Source: UBA7359 sp964523895
GTDB lineage: Bacteria > Pseudomonadota > Gammaproteobacteria > Eutrophobiales > Eutrophobiaceae
NCBI GenBank assembly: GCA_964523895.1
Contig: CAZGBJ010000002.1
Coordinates: 62,001 to 126,000, forward strand
Length of the DNA: 64,000 nucleotides
Direction: 5' to 3'
The position numbers were made by a program, and so were the translations under genes. Shown here piece by piece: positions 12,075 through 20,629 of the stretch; the stretch's first letter is position 1, and the number at the start of each line of letters is the position of its first letter. The notes under the pieces were generated by a model that made no database searches, had not been told where the DNA came from, and saw nothing but the letters and a program-made list of their open reading frames with translations.

Positions 12075-13296
12075 AGTTATTAAAAATACAAATACTGAAT
12101 CGTTAAGATCTATGCCCGATGAGCAAGGTCATTTTGGACCCTATGGTGGCCGATTTGTTTCGGAAACCTTAATGGGCCCTTTGGAAGAACTCGAACAGGC
12201 ATACAAAAAATATATTAATGATCCTGATTTTATTGCTGAGTATGAGCATGAGTTGAAACACTATGTAGGACGTCCTTCGCCGCTTTATCATGCTAAACGC
12301 TGGAGTGAAGAATTGGGTGGTGCACAAGTTTATTTGAAAAGGGAAGACCTGAATCACACCGGTGCACATAAGGTTAACAATACCGTTGGTCAGGCGTTGT
12401 TAGCGAAAAAAATGGGCAAGCGACGTGTCATTGCTGAAACAGGGGCGGGTCAACATGGCGTAGCCTCTGCAACGGTTGCTGCACGTTATGGGATGGAATG
12501 CGTTGTTTATATGGGCGCTGAAGATATTAAACGGCAAGCGATTAATGTTTATCGCATGAAGTTACTCGGTGCAACCGTTGTTTCCGTGGAAGCAGGTTCA
12601 AAGACCTTAAAAGATGCATTAAATGAAGCGATGAGAGATTGGGTGACGAATGTTGATGATACCTTCTACATTATTGGTACTGTCGCTGGGCCTCATCCTT
12701 ATCCAGCTATGGTTCGAGATTTTAATGCTATTGTTGGTCGTGAGGCGCGACAGCAATGTCAGGAACAAACAGGAAAATTACCCGATTCCCTAGTCGCATG
12801 TGTTGGTGGTGGTTCAAATGCGATTGGTTTATTTCATCCTTTTCTGGATGACAAAGAGGTTGCTATCTATGGTGTAGAAGCTGCCGGTGATGGAATAGAA
12901 ACAGGTCATCATGCAGCACCTTTAAATGCCGGTCAGCCCGGTGTTTTACATGGTAATCGTACTTATCTTATGGAAGATGAATATGGTCAAATAATTGAAA
13001 CTCACTCAATATCAGCCGGTCTGGATTATCCGGGAGTAGGGCCAGAACATTCGTGGTTGAAGGATATAGGACGTGTCAGTTATGTCTCTGCGACTGATAA
13101 AGAGGCGCTAAAGGCATTTCATGATTTAACTCGAATAGAAGGTATAATTCCGGCATTGGAATCAAGTCATGCACTTGCATATGCTTCAAAAATTGCACCT
13201 GGAATGGATAAAGATGCGATAATTATCACTAATTTATCAGGCCGCGGTGATAAGGATATTCATACAGTTGCTGCACTTGAAGGTATTACAGTTTAA
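12067..13296 (+). CDS. trpB: Tryptophan synthase beta chain
   Basis: 409 residues. Condenses indole with serine using PLP. The Schiff-base lysine is in KREDLNHTGAHKVNNT (about residue 98), the phosphate loop in CVGGGSNAIG, and GAGQHGVASATVAARYG is the conserved active-site loop. A short leader (MPEVIKNTNTESLRS) precedes the conserved PDEQGHFGPYGGRFV. It overlaps trpF and is followed by a small gene before trpA, so the alpha and beta genes are not directly adjacent. Confidence 0.97.
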   Translation: MPEVIKNTNTESLRSMPDEQGHFGPYGGRFVSETLMGPLEELEQAYKKYINDPDFIAEYEHELKHYVGRPSPLYHAKRWSEELGGAQVYLKREDLNHTGAHKVNNTVGQALLAKKMGKRRVIAETGAGQHGVASATVAARYGMECVVYMGAEDIKRQAINVYRMKLLGATVVSVEAGSKTLKDALNEAMRDWVTNVDDTFYIIGTVAGPHPYPAMVRDFNAIVGREARQQCQEQTGKLPDSLVACVGGGSNAIGLFHPFLDDKEVAIYGVEAAGDGIETGHHAAPLNAGQPGVLHGNRTYLMEDEYGQIIETHSISAGLDYPGVGPEHSWLKDIGRVSYVSATDKEALKAFHDLTRIEGIIPALESSHALAYASKIAPGMDKDAIIITNLSGRGDKDIHTVAALEGITV

Positions 13297-13311
13297 CCGG
13301 GAATCTTATTT

Positions 13312-13503
13312 ATGAATAATCGTGAACGCTTGATGGATATAATGGTAGATAACGAATTAGATCGTATGACGCTTGCTGAAATGTTAAAAGTTAAACGTGA
13401 CGAGATTGATAGCTGGTTGTTATCAAACGAAGCAAAAAATCATAAAGAAGTACCCGATATGGCAATTGAGTTACTTGAATTGAAGCTAGGTTTAAAAGAA
13501 TAA
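13312..13503 (+). CDS. Small helical protein between trpB and trpA
   Basis: 63 residues, with a GGGAAT ribosome-like site before the ATG. The sequence (RLMDIMVDNELDRMTLAEML, then KVKRDEIDSWLLSNEAKNHK) has the look of a helix-turn-helix/lambda-repressor-like fold: TLAEMLKVKRDEIDSWL would be the two central helices, but it is too short for a full regulator with a ligand domain. It lies in the trp operon on the same strand, 15 bases after trpB and 74 before trpA. I do not recognise a named family. A small DNA- or protein-binding role is a guess. Confidence 0.65.
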   Translation: MNNRERLMDIMVDNELDRMTLAEMLKVKRDEIDSWLLSNEAKNHKEVPDMAIELLELKLGLKE

Positions 13504-13577
13504 ATCAAACAATATTTACTTTTAGACTTTTAGGACCTCAGATTTATTTCCAATATTTAATTAGTTAACTAATCAAG

Positions 13578-14384
13578 ATGAGTAGAATTGAAGCGTGTTT
13601 CAACGCGATAAAAGAAAATAATAAAAAAGCACTTATTCCGTTTATTACAGCGGGCGATCCATCAGCTGATTTAACACTAGACTTAATGCACGAGATGGTT
13701 GCAGCTGGTGCGGATATTATTGAATTAGGTATCCCGTTTTCTGATCCCATGGCGGATGGACCGGTGATTCAACGCGCCAGTGAGCGAGCCTTGGAAAAAG
13801 GTATAAATACCGATGATGTGTTTAATATTGTTGGGGAATTCAGAGCAAAAGACAATACAACGCCAGTCATTTTAATGGGTTACCTAAATCCTGTTGAAGT
13901 TATGGGCTACAAGCAATTTGCGGAAAAAGCAGCAAAGGTGGGTGTTGATGGTTTGATCATTGTTGATTTACCGCCGGAAGAATCTGAAGAGTTAATAACA
14001 GTGCTGAAACCACATGAAATAGATCAGATATTTCTCATATCACCGACGACGCATGATGAACGATTGGACAAGATTTGTGAAGTTGCTTCAGGCTTCCTGT
14101 ATTATGTTTCATTGAAAGGTGTGACTGGCAGCAATCAACTTGATGTTGGAGCCGTAGATGAAAAACTGGGTCAAATTCGTAGTAAGACTAAATTACCAAT
14201 AGGTGTCGGTTTTGGAATTAGAAACGCGCAGATTGCTGAGGCCGTTGGAAGAATATGTGATGCTGTTGTTGTTGGCAGTGCTTTAGTTGAGCGAATTGCT
14301 AAACATGCTGAAAATAGTGAGAAAATGAAAAAAGAAATATCATTATTTATTGGGTCCTTACGTACTGCACTGGATAGTATTTAA
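13578..14384 (+). CDS. trpA: Tryptophan synthase alpha chain
   Basis: 268 residues, normal length. Cleaves indole-3-glycerol phosphate to indole, which tunnels to TrpB. The catalytic Glu is in IIELGIPFSDPMADGP (about residue 49) and the catalytic Asp in the same segment (SDPMADGPV). GVGFGIRNAQ and VVGSALVERI form the phosphate site. It is the last trp gene of the run; accD starts 1 base after its stop, the trpA-accD-folC order common in proteobacteria. Confidence 0.97.
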   Translation: MSRIEACFNAIKENNKKALIPFITAGDPSADLTLDLMHEMVAAGADIIELGIPFSDPMADGPVIQRASERALEKGINTDDVFNIVGEFRAKDNTTPVILMGYLNPVEVMGYKQFAEKAAKVGVDGLIIVDLPPEESEELITVLKPHEIDQIFLISPTTHDERLDKICEVASGFLYYVSLKGVTGSNQLDVGAVDEKLGQIRSKTKLPIGVGFGIRNAQIAEAVGRICDAVVVGSALVERIAKHAENSEKMKKEISLFIGSLRTALDSI

Positions 14385-14385
14385 A

Positions 14386-15249
14386 ATGAGTTGGTTTGAA
14401 AAAATATTACCATCCCGGATTAAAACTAACGGCAGTAGTCGTCGTACAGTTCCAGAAGGTGTTTGGACAAAATGTACTTCTTGTAATGCTGTTCTTTATC
14501 GTGCAGAACTGGACAGAAATCTGGAGGTATGCCCCAAATGCAATCATCATATGCGCATTGGTGCTCGTATTCGTATTGAGAATTTTCTGGATGAAGAAAA
14601 CAGAGAAGAAATTGCTACGGATGTTAAGCCTGTTGATATTCTGAAATTTCGGGATAGTAAAAAATATAAAGACAGATTGAGCCAGTCGCAAAAAAAGACA
14701 GGTGAAAAAGATGCCCTTATAGCGATGTCTGGCAAATTAAAAGGGTTGCCTGTAGTAGCCTGTGCTTTTGAGTTTGATTTTATGGGTGGCTCGATGGGTT
14801 CGGTTGTTGGGGAAAAGTTTTCTCGCGCTGTTGACGTTGCGATTCAACAAAGTGCAGCGTTAGTTTGTTTTTCAACAAGTGGCGGCGCAAGAATGCAGGA
14901 AGCCTTATTCTCATTAATGCAAATGTCAAAAACAGCGGCAGCCCTTGGCGTGTTAAGAAAAAATAATTTGCCCTATATTTCTGTTTTGACTGACCCAACG
15001 ATGGGGGGTGTTTCAGCGAGTTTGGCAACATTAGGTGACATTAATATTGCAGAACCCAATGCATTAATTGGTTTTGCCGGGCCACGTGTAATAGAACAAA
15101 CAGTAAGAGAGACATTACCCGAAGGCTTTCAGCGCAGCGAATTCTTACTTAAACATGGTGATGTCGATATGATTGTGGATCGCAGAGAATTACGCGATAA
15201 AGTAAGTAACATTTTATCATTGTTGACGGATAAGACGTTAACAGCTTGA
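14386..15249 (+). CDS. accD: Acetyl-CoA carboxylase carboxyltransferase, beta subunit
   Basis: 287 residues from the ATG at 14386 (MSWFEKILPSRI), the conserved AccD N-terminus; an upstream in-frame ATG inside trpA is not used by homologues. A four-cysteine zinc ribbon is at about residues 26-48 (CTSCNAVLYRAEL, then VCPKCNHHMRIG). The crotonase-fold carboxyltransferase core contains SFSTSGGARMQEA-like CFSTSGGARMQEALFSL and DPTMGGVSASLATLGD. With AccA it moves carboxylate from biotin to acetyl-CoA, the committed step of fatty-acid synthesis. It begins 1 base after trpA. Confidence 0.97.
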   Translation: MSWFEKILPSRIKTNGSSRRTVPEGVWTKCTSCNAVLYRAELDRNLEVCPKCNHHMRIGARIRIENFLDEENREEIATDVKPVDILKFRDSKKYKDRLSQSQKKTGEKDALIAMSGKLKGLPVVACAFEFDFMGGSMGSVVGEKFSRAVDVAIQQSAALVCFSTSGGARMQEALFSLMQMSKTAAALGVLRKNNLPYISVLTDPTMGGVSASLATLGDINIAEPNALIGFAGPRVIEQTVRETLPEGFQRSEFLLKHGDVDMIVDRRELRDKVSNILSLLTDKTLTA

Positions 15250-15268
15250 TTTGATTCTAAACAAAACT

Positions 15269-16588
15269 ATGCCTAACAAGATTAAATCAATATCAAAGTC
15301 AGGAATAGAGTCGGGCCAGTTACGATTTAACAATCTGGACAAGTGGTTGCTGTGGCAAGAAAGTCTACATTTTACTGCCATAGAGTTAGGTCTAGAGCGT
15401 TGTCGTCGAGTTGCAAACAATATGGGCTTGCTCAAGCCATCATATAATGTGATTAGTGTTGCCGGAACAAATGGCAAAGGCTCAAGTATTACTATGCTTG
15501 ATCAAATACTTCGTAATGCTGACTATAAAGTGGGTCGATATACTTCGCCACACTTGCTTAATTATAACGAACGGATTTGTATTAATGGGCAAGAAGTGAA
15601 AGACACTGAATTATGCGAATCGTTTGATCGGATTGATAGAGCGCGAGGTGACATTTCATTAACTTATTTCGAATTCGGAACTCTTGCTGCACTGGATCTT
15701 TTTCGTCAACATAATGTTGAATTGGCTATTCTTGAAGTTGGCTTGGGTGGCAGGTTAGATGCAGTCAATGTGCTTGATGCGGATGTGGCGTTAATTACCA
15801 GCATTGATATCGACCATCAGCAATGGCTTGGAGATAATCGTGAGAGCATTGCTCGGGAAAAAGCAGGTATTTTCAGGAACAAGGCTTTGGCAATATGCTC
15901 CGATCCAAATCCACCCCAGAGTTTGCTTGACTGCGCTGAAGCATTAGGTACACCTTTGTCAGTATCAGGTCGTGATTATTATTATTCTTTTAATGATGAC
16001 ACATGGTCATGGAATTCAAACGAGTCTTCTTTGAAAGAGTTGCCAAGACCAATGCAATATTGTGATTTCCAATTACAAAATGCAGCTGGCGTATTAACGG
16101 TATTAGATAAAATACAGCATGAATACCCGGTCAGCACGAAAGATATACAACAGGGTTTAAACAGTTTTCGTCTTAATGGTCGGATGCAAATTATTCCTGG
16201 TGAGATACCAAAGGTTCTTGATGTAGCACATAACCGTGAATCAGTAAGAGCATTAGTTAAAAATTTGAGAGAGATGCCTTGTCTGGGAAAAACTCATATT
16301 TTAGTGGGCATGTTAAAAGATAAAGATCATCTTGAAGTGTTTAGAGTATTAAAAGAAGTTGCTGATAGCTGGAGTATTGTGAGTCTTTCCCAAGAGAGAG
16401 GGTGCGATGCTAAAACACTATTGTCGGATATTAAGGTTCTCGGTATTGATGAAACTGTGTCACAATTTGAAAATGTAGATAAGGCATTGGATGAGCTTCA
16501 CCAATCTTCCGCGTCAGGAGATCGGATCGTGATCACGGGCTCTTTTTTAACTGTTGGTGCCGCACTCCGACATTTAAATGCAGGTTAA
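15269..16588 (+). CDS. folC: Dihydrofolate/folylpolyglutamate synthase
   Basis: 439 residues from the ATG at 15269. Adds glutamate to dihydropteroate and to folates, in the cytoplasm. The Mur-ligase-type P loop is ISVAGTNGKGSSITML near residue 70, TSPHLLNYNERI binds folate, and ITSIDIDHQQWLGDNRESIA plus AREKAGIFR are the FolC signature. DVAHNRESVRALV marks the C-terminal domain; homologues usually read DVAHNP here. The start is slightly longer than usual (MPNKIKSISKSGIESG before the conserved LDKWLLWQESLH). It follows accD by 19 bases. Confidence 0.95.
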   Translation: MPNKIKSISKSGIESGQLRFNNLDKWLLWQESLHFTAIELGLERCRRVANNMGLLKPSYNVISVAGTNGKGSSITMLDQILRNADYKVGRYTSPHLLNYNERICINGQEVKDTELCESFDRIDRARGDISLTYFEFGTLAALDLFRQHNVELAILEVGLGGRLDAVNVLDADVALITSIDIDHQQWLGDNRESIAREKAGIFRNKALAICSDPNPPQSLLDCAEALGTPLSVSGRDYYYSFNDDTWSWNSNESSLKELPRPMQYCDFQLQNAAGVLTVLDKIQHEYPVSTKDIQQGLNSFRLNGRMQIIPGEIPKVLDVAHNRESVRALVKNLREMPCLGKTHILVGMLKDKDHLEVFRVLKEVADSWSIVSLSQERGCDAKTLLSDIKVLGIDETVSQFENVDKALDELHQSSASGDRIVITGSFLTVGAALRHLNAG

Positions 16589-16589
16589 T

Positions 16590-17192
16590 ATGCATCAACG
16601 TTTAAAAGAACGATTAGTAGGTGCTGCAGTACTTGTTGTTATAGCAGTCATATTCATTCCTATGTTATTAACCGGTCCGATAGATTCAGGATCAATAACA
16701 AAAACAAATATACCGGAACGTCCAACAGAAAAATTTAATTCTAAATTAATTCCTTTAACTGATTCATTAAAGCCAGCTACTAAAGTTGAAAAAAGTGACG
16801 CTGCAAGTGCTGCCAATATTGAAATTAATGGTGCAGGAGAAACATCAGTTGGATCTAAAAGTAATACTTTTGACAAGACTGAAACAAATAGCGATGATTT
16901 AGTTGCTGACAAAAAACTGGGGCAGGAAAAAACAGTAAAAGATAAGCAAGTGGGTCTAACTGCCTGGGTTGTTCAATTAGGTAGTTTTTCAAGCAAGGTT
17001 AACGCGGATAAATTAAATTTAAATTTAAGAAAGTCAGGCTTTCCGGCATTTGTCGAACCGATAACGCAAAAAGGTAAAACAAGTTACCGGGTCAGGGTAG
17101 GTCCTGAAATATTACGTGCGGATGCAGATACCTTATTGAAGAAGATAAAAACTAAAATGAAATTGGAAGGTATTGTTTTAAATTACCCTTGA
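16590..17192 (+). CDS. dedD: SPOR-domain membrane protein, DedD-like
   Basis: 200 residues from the ATG at 16590, which sits 7 bases after AGG and 1 base after the folC stop. One N-terminal membrane helix (about residues 12-30, LVGAAVLVVIAVIFIPMLL), a Ser/Thr/Lys-rich periplasmic linker and a C-terminal SPOR domain (about 125-200, WVVQLGSFSSKVNADKL). SPOR domains bind denuded septal peptidoglycan, and DedD takes part in cell constriction. The folC-dedD-cvpA-purF order matches Escherichia coli and Pseudomonas, which supports the name despite low similarity in the linker. Confidence 0.9.
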   Translation: MHQRLKERLVGAAVLVVIAVIFIPMLLTGPIDSGSITKTNIPERPTEKFNSKLIPLTDSLKPATKVEKSDAASAANIEINGAGETSVGSKSNTFDKTETNSDDLVADKKLGQEKTVKDKQVGLTAWVVQLGSFSSKVNADKLNLNLRKSGFPAFVEPITQKGKTSYRVRVGPEILRADADTLLKKIKTKMKLEGIVLNYP

Positions 17193-17216
17193 TATATGAA
17201 TAGTTGAGTCATACAC

Positions 17217-17726
17217 ATGTCCACAGCCGATATAGTTATTCTTTGTTTGATTGCATTGCCAACAATAGTGGGCGTTTTTTATGGCTTTCTAAATATATTG
17301 TTTTCGCTATTATCATGGGCTGTATCATTAGGTCTTTCTATAAAATTGGTTCCCTATTTTTCTCCTTTATTAGAAAATCATGTGGATACGCCAATTTTAA
17401 GAATGGTACTGGCATTTATCGCTTTATTTATTTTATGCTTGCTAATAATGAGTGGCATTAGTTTTCTTATTGTGAAGTTATTGGGAAAAACTGGATTGAC
17501 TGCGGCAGACAGGATTTTGGGTCTATTTTTTGGTATGGGTCTGGGTGGGCTTATTGTTGTTGTCATTGTATTTTTGGCAGGATTCACCGCTTTTCCCCAA
17601 GAAGTATGGTGGGAAGAGTCTAAATTGGCAGAACCATTTGAACGCATTAGTATGTGGAGTTCGCGCTTTTTACCAGAATCAGTTACTGAATATCATTCAT
17701 ATGAACAGGTGGAAAAAAATGGATAA
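17217..17726 (+). CDS. cvpA: CvpA-family inner-membrane protein
   Basis: 169 residues with four predicted membrane helices (about residues 4-22, 26-45, 62-82, 100-124). CvpA was named for colicin V export but is a widespread envelope protein of uncertain activity. The conserved ADRILGLFFGMGLGGLIVV segment is diagnostic. It lies between the SPOR-domain gene and purF, its usual location, 21 bases before purF, and may share the purine regulation of that gene, though I see no clear PurR box. Confidence 0.92.
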   Translation: MSTADIVILCLIALPTIVGVFYGFLNILFSLLSWAVSLGLSIKLVPYFSPLLENHVDTPILRMVLAFIALFILCLLIMSGISFLIVKLLGKTGLTAADRILGLFFGMGLGGLIVVVIVFLAGFTAFPQEVWWEESKLAEPFERISMWSSRFLPESVTEYHSYEQVEKNG

Positions 17727-17747
17727 CAATCTTTCAAGAGTTTTTCT

Positions 17748-19262
17748 ATGTGCGGAATAATTGGAATCGTTGCTAAAAATCCGGTTAATCAGGCTATTTA
17801 TGATGGTTTGACTGTTCTTCAACATCGTGGACAAGATGCCGCAGGCATGGTGACCTGTGATGAAAGTAAACTCTATCTTAGAAAAGATAATGGTCTTGTC
17901 AGAGACGTATTTCATACTCGGCATATGCTCAATCTGAAAGGTAATATGGGCATAGGGCATGTTCGTTATCCTACTGCGGGTTGTCAATCTTCAGCAGAAG
18001 CACAACCATTCTATGTCAATTCTCCTTATGGCATCACGCTCGCGCACAATGGAAATTTGACCAATGCCGAAACTTTAAAAGAAGATCTTATGCGTGATGA
18101 TCTTCGTCACTTGAATACGAATTCAGATTCTGAAGTGCTATTAAATATTCTGGCACATGAGTTAAACATAATTGGTAAACACCGAAGTGACTTACAAGCA
18201 AAGGATGTTTTTCAGGCAGTTAAACGTTTACATCAACGCTGTAAAGGTGGCTACGCGGCAGTAGCGATGATTACCGGGGTGGGAATTCTGGGTTTTCGTG
18301 ACCCTAATGGAATAAGACCTGTTATTTTTGGAGAACGAAAAACTGACATTGGTACAGAGTTTATTATCGCATCAGAGAGCGTCGCCATTGATTCACTGGA
18401 CTTTCAACGACTACGCGATATCGAACCAGGTGAAGCAGTATTTATCACTGTAGACGGCGAACTCCATACATTCCAGTGTGCCGATAAACCTGTTAATAGT
18501 CCTTGTATTTTTGAACATGTTTATCTAGCTAGACCAGATTCAATTATTGATGGTATCTCTGTCTATAAAGCGCGGTTAAGAATGGGAGAAAAACTGGCTC
18601 AAAAAATTCTTAGACTTAAGCCCAAGCATGATATCGATGTTGTGATACCCATTCCTGATTCCAGTCGTACGGCAGCGTTGCCTTTGGCAAATGATCTTGG
18701 TGTTGAATACCGGGAGGGATTTGTAAAAAACAGATATATCCCTCGAACCTTTATTATGCCGGGTCAAAGTATTCGTAAAAAATCAGTACGACAAAAATTA
18801 AATGCGATTGAACTGGAATTTGAAGGAAAGAACGTCTTGCTTGTTGATGACTCTATCGTAAGAGGGACGACTTCTAAAGAGATTGTGCAAATGGCAAGAG
18901 AAGCAGGAGCAAAACGCGTTTACGTTGCCTCCGCAGCACCACCTGTCCGCTATCCTAACGTTTACGGTATAGATATGCCTACGGCTGCGGAGTTAATCGC
19001 TTTTAACCGTACCGCTGAGGAGGTTGCTGAAACAATTGGTGCAGACTGGTTAATTTATCAGGATATCGAAGACTTGATAGAATCTGTGAAAAAAGGAAAT
19101 GAAACAATCAGCATGTTTGATACATCCTGTTTTACTGGTGAATATGTTACCGGAGATATTAGCGCTGATTATTTAGCTCGTGTTGAATCAATACGTAGCG
19201 ATTATGCAAAGGAACAGCAGAATATTGATGAAGGCTTGACGGATTTAACTGAAAATTATTAA
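17748..19262 (+). CDS. purF: Amidophosphoribosyltransferase
   Basis: 504 residues. First committed enzyme of purine synthesis: glutamine plus PRPP to phosphoribosylamine. The N-terminal nucleophile glutaminase begins MCGIIGIVAKNPVN with the catalytic Cys at position 2 (exposed after Met removal); there is no propeptide. The PRPP-binding loop is NVLLVDDSIVRGTTSKEI near residue 365. RHGQDAAGM-like LQHRGQDAAGMVT and AHNGNLTNA are conserved glutaminase motifs. It closes the plus-strand biosynthetic run and converges with phaR. Confidence 0.97.
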   Translation: MCGIIGIVAKNPVNQAIYDGLTVLQHRGQDAAGMVTCDESKLYLRKDNGLVRDVFHTRHMLNLKGNMGIGHVRYPTAGCQSSAEAQPFYVNSPYGITLAHNGNLTNAETLKEDLMRDDLRHLNTNSDSEVLLNILAHELNIIGKHRSDLQAKDVFQAVKRLHQRCKGGYAAVAMITGVGILGFRDPNGIRPVIFGERKTDIGTEFIIASESVAIDSLDFQRLRDIEPGEAVFITVDGELHTFQCADKPVNSPCIFEHVYLARPDSIIDGISVYKARLRMGEKLAQKILRLKPKHDIDVVIPIPDSSRTAALPLANDLGVEYREGFVKNRYIPRTFIMPGQSIRKKSVRQKLNAIELEFEGKNVLLVDDSIVRGTTSKEIVQMAREAGAKRVYVASAAPPVRYPNVYGIDMPTAAELIAFNRTAEEVAETIGADWLIYQDIEDLIESVKKGNETISMFDTSCFTGEYVTGDISADYLARVESIRSDYAKEQQNIDEGLTDLTENY

Positions 19263-19320
19263 AAACGACGGTCTTGTCTGGAATTGTAAGTTTATTTAAT
19301 TAACGATTTTGTTATAAAAA

Positions 19321-19800
19321 CTATTCTTCTTCTTTATCTTTGCTAGTTGAAAACGGCGACTGCATTGTGTTTTCAAAGAAGTTTTGTTGTATCTTTTTCC
19401 ACATCTCAAGATTTTGTTCTGTTAATTCTGTTATAGCGTTTACTGGATTACCCGCAGCAGACTGGAGTTGATCTCGCATTTGTTTCTGTTGAGAAACAAA
19501 CAAATCAATACTTTTTTGCAGGTAATCACCAGCAACAGATTGAACTGAATCGCCATAGAAGCGAATGATGTGAGATAAAGCCTGGGTGGAGAAAAGTGGT
19601 TCACCATCATCTTCTTGTTCTGTGATGATTTGCAGAAGAATGGTTCTTGTCAGGTCTTCTTCGGATTTGACGTCTTTAACGATAAATTCCTTATTACTGA
19701 TCACCAGCTTTTTAATATCCTCGAGAGTGATGTATTTACTTTCCTCCGTGTCATAAAGTCGACGGTTTGGATATTTTTTTATAATTCGTTTTTCAGTCAT
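19321..19800 (-). CDS. phaR: Polyhydroxyalkanoate synthesis regulator PhaR
   Basis: 159 residues from the ATG at 19800. The N-terminal PHB/PHA accumulation DNA-binding domain is clear (RIIKKYPNRRLYDTEESKYI, then TLEDIKKLVI), followed by a phasin-like accumulation domain (about 70-110, FSTQALSHIIRFYGDSVQS) and a polar tail. PhaR proteins repress phasin and pha genes and are titrated by nascent polymer granules. It lies downstream of phaA-phaB on the same strand, but a strong stem-loop (19830-19872) separates it from phaB. Candidate binding sites lie upstream of phaA. Confidence 0.94.
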   Translation of the reverse strand: MTEKRIIKKYPNRRLYDTEESKYITLEDIKKLVISNKEFIVKDVKSEEDLTRTILLQIITEQEDDGEPLFSTQALSHIIRFYGDSVQSVAGDYLQKSIDLFVSQQKQMRDQLQSAAGNPVNAITELTEQNLEMWKKIQQNFFENTMQSPFSTSKDKEEE

Positions 19801-19829
19801 TGTTTTGCCTGTTGTGCGAGTATACAAAA

Positions 19830-19872
19830 TGTACTCTGCCTTGTCCCTTGTCGAAAGGCAAGACAGAGTACA
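19830..19872. terminator. Large stem-loop between phaB and phaR
   Basis: The outer stem pairs GTACTCTG-C-CTTG with CAAG-A-CAGAGTAC (one mismatch), and an inner CCTT/AAGG pair extends it. Read on the minus strand it is followed by a weak T-containing stretch (ATTTTGTAT), so it could be a partial terminator or an mRNA stabiliser that lowers phaR output relative to phaAB. Pairing is seen directly; the role is inference. Confidence 0.55.
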
Positions 19873-19880
19873 ACATAGTA

Positions 19881-20627
19881 TTACATCATGTGCTGTCCGC
19901 CGTTCATTGCATAATCAGCGCCGGTAGAAAAACCGGCTTCATCAGAGCAAAGGAAGCCAACTAATGCCGCAATTTCTTCGGAAGTGCCAAGACGATTAAC
20001 CGGGATACCTGCAATTATCTGATTTCGGATATCTTCGGGTACGGCCATGACCATCTCAGTGGCGATATAGCCAGGAGAAACGGTATTAACGGTAACGCCT
20101 TTTCTTGCCACTTCTTGTGCTAATGACATAGTAAAACCATGCATCGCTGCTTTGGAAGTGGTGTAGTTGGTTTGACCCATTTGACCTTTCTGACCGTTGA
20201 TAGACGAAATGTTAACAATGCGTCCCCAACCTTTTTCAGTCATGCCTTCAACCACGTGTCGGGTGACGTTGAACAAACTGTCAACGTTGATTTGCATGAC
20301 GACGTCCCATTTTTCTTTGGTCATCTTCTTGAACATGCCATCTTTGGTAATACCGGCATTATTAACCAGGATATCAACAGGTCCGAGATCAGAAACAACT
20401 TGTGCAATCATGGCTTCGCAAGCATCGTAATCAGAGACATCGGCTTGATATACCATGATATCAAAGCCTTTCTCTTTGACTTCTGCTTGCCATTTTTCTG
20501 CTTTTTCCTGATTGCGATAGTTGGTCGCAACTTTAGCGCCGGCAGCAGCCAATGCCAGACAAATTGCTGCACCAATACCACCGGTTCCACCCGTTACCAG
20601 GGCGACTTTTCCATTTAAATCACTCAT
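19881..20627 (-). CDS. phaB: Acetoacetyl-CoA reductase
   Basis: 248 residues from the ATG at 20627, which has a clear GGAGAGA ribosome site; the longer in-frame start reads into phaA. Classical short-chain dehydrogenase that reduces acetoacetyl-CoA to (R)-3-hydroxybutyryl-CoA with NADPH. Motifs: VTGGTGGIGAAI (cofactor), NNAGITKDGMF, and the catalytic Ser-Tyr-Lys set in ISSINGQKGQMGQTNYTTSK. The GQMGQTNYTTSKAAMHGFT segment is typical of PhaB rather than FabG. It begins 2 bases after phaA. Confidence 0.95.
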   Translation of the reverse strand: MSDLNGKVALVTGGTGGIGAAICLALAAAGAKVATNYRNQEKAEKWQAEVKEKGFDIMVYQADVSDYDACEAMIAQVVSDLGPVDILVNNAGITKDGMFKKMTKEKWDVVMQINVDSLFNVTRHVVEGMTEKGWGRIVNISSINGQKGQMGQTNYTTSKAAMHGFTMSLAQEVARKGVTVNTVSPGYIATEMVMAVPEDIRNQIIAGIPVNRLGTSEEIAALVGFLCSDEAGFSTGADYAMNGGQHMM

Positions 20628-20629
20628 GT

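Noticed and set aside
11451..14384. Tryptophan leader-peptide attenuator
   Set aside because: No short Trp-rich leader or alternative hairpins were seen before trpF; truA ends 14 bases upstream.
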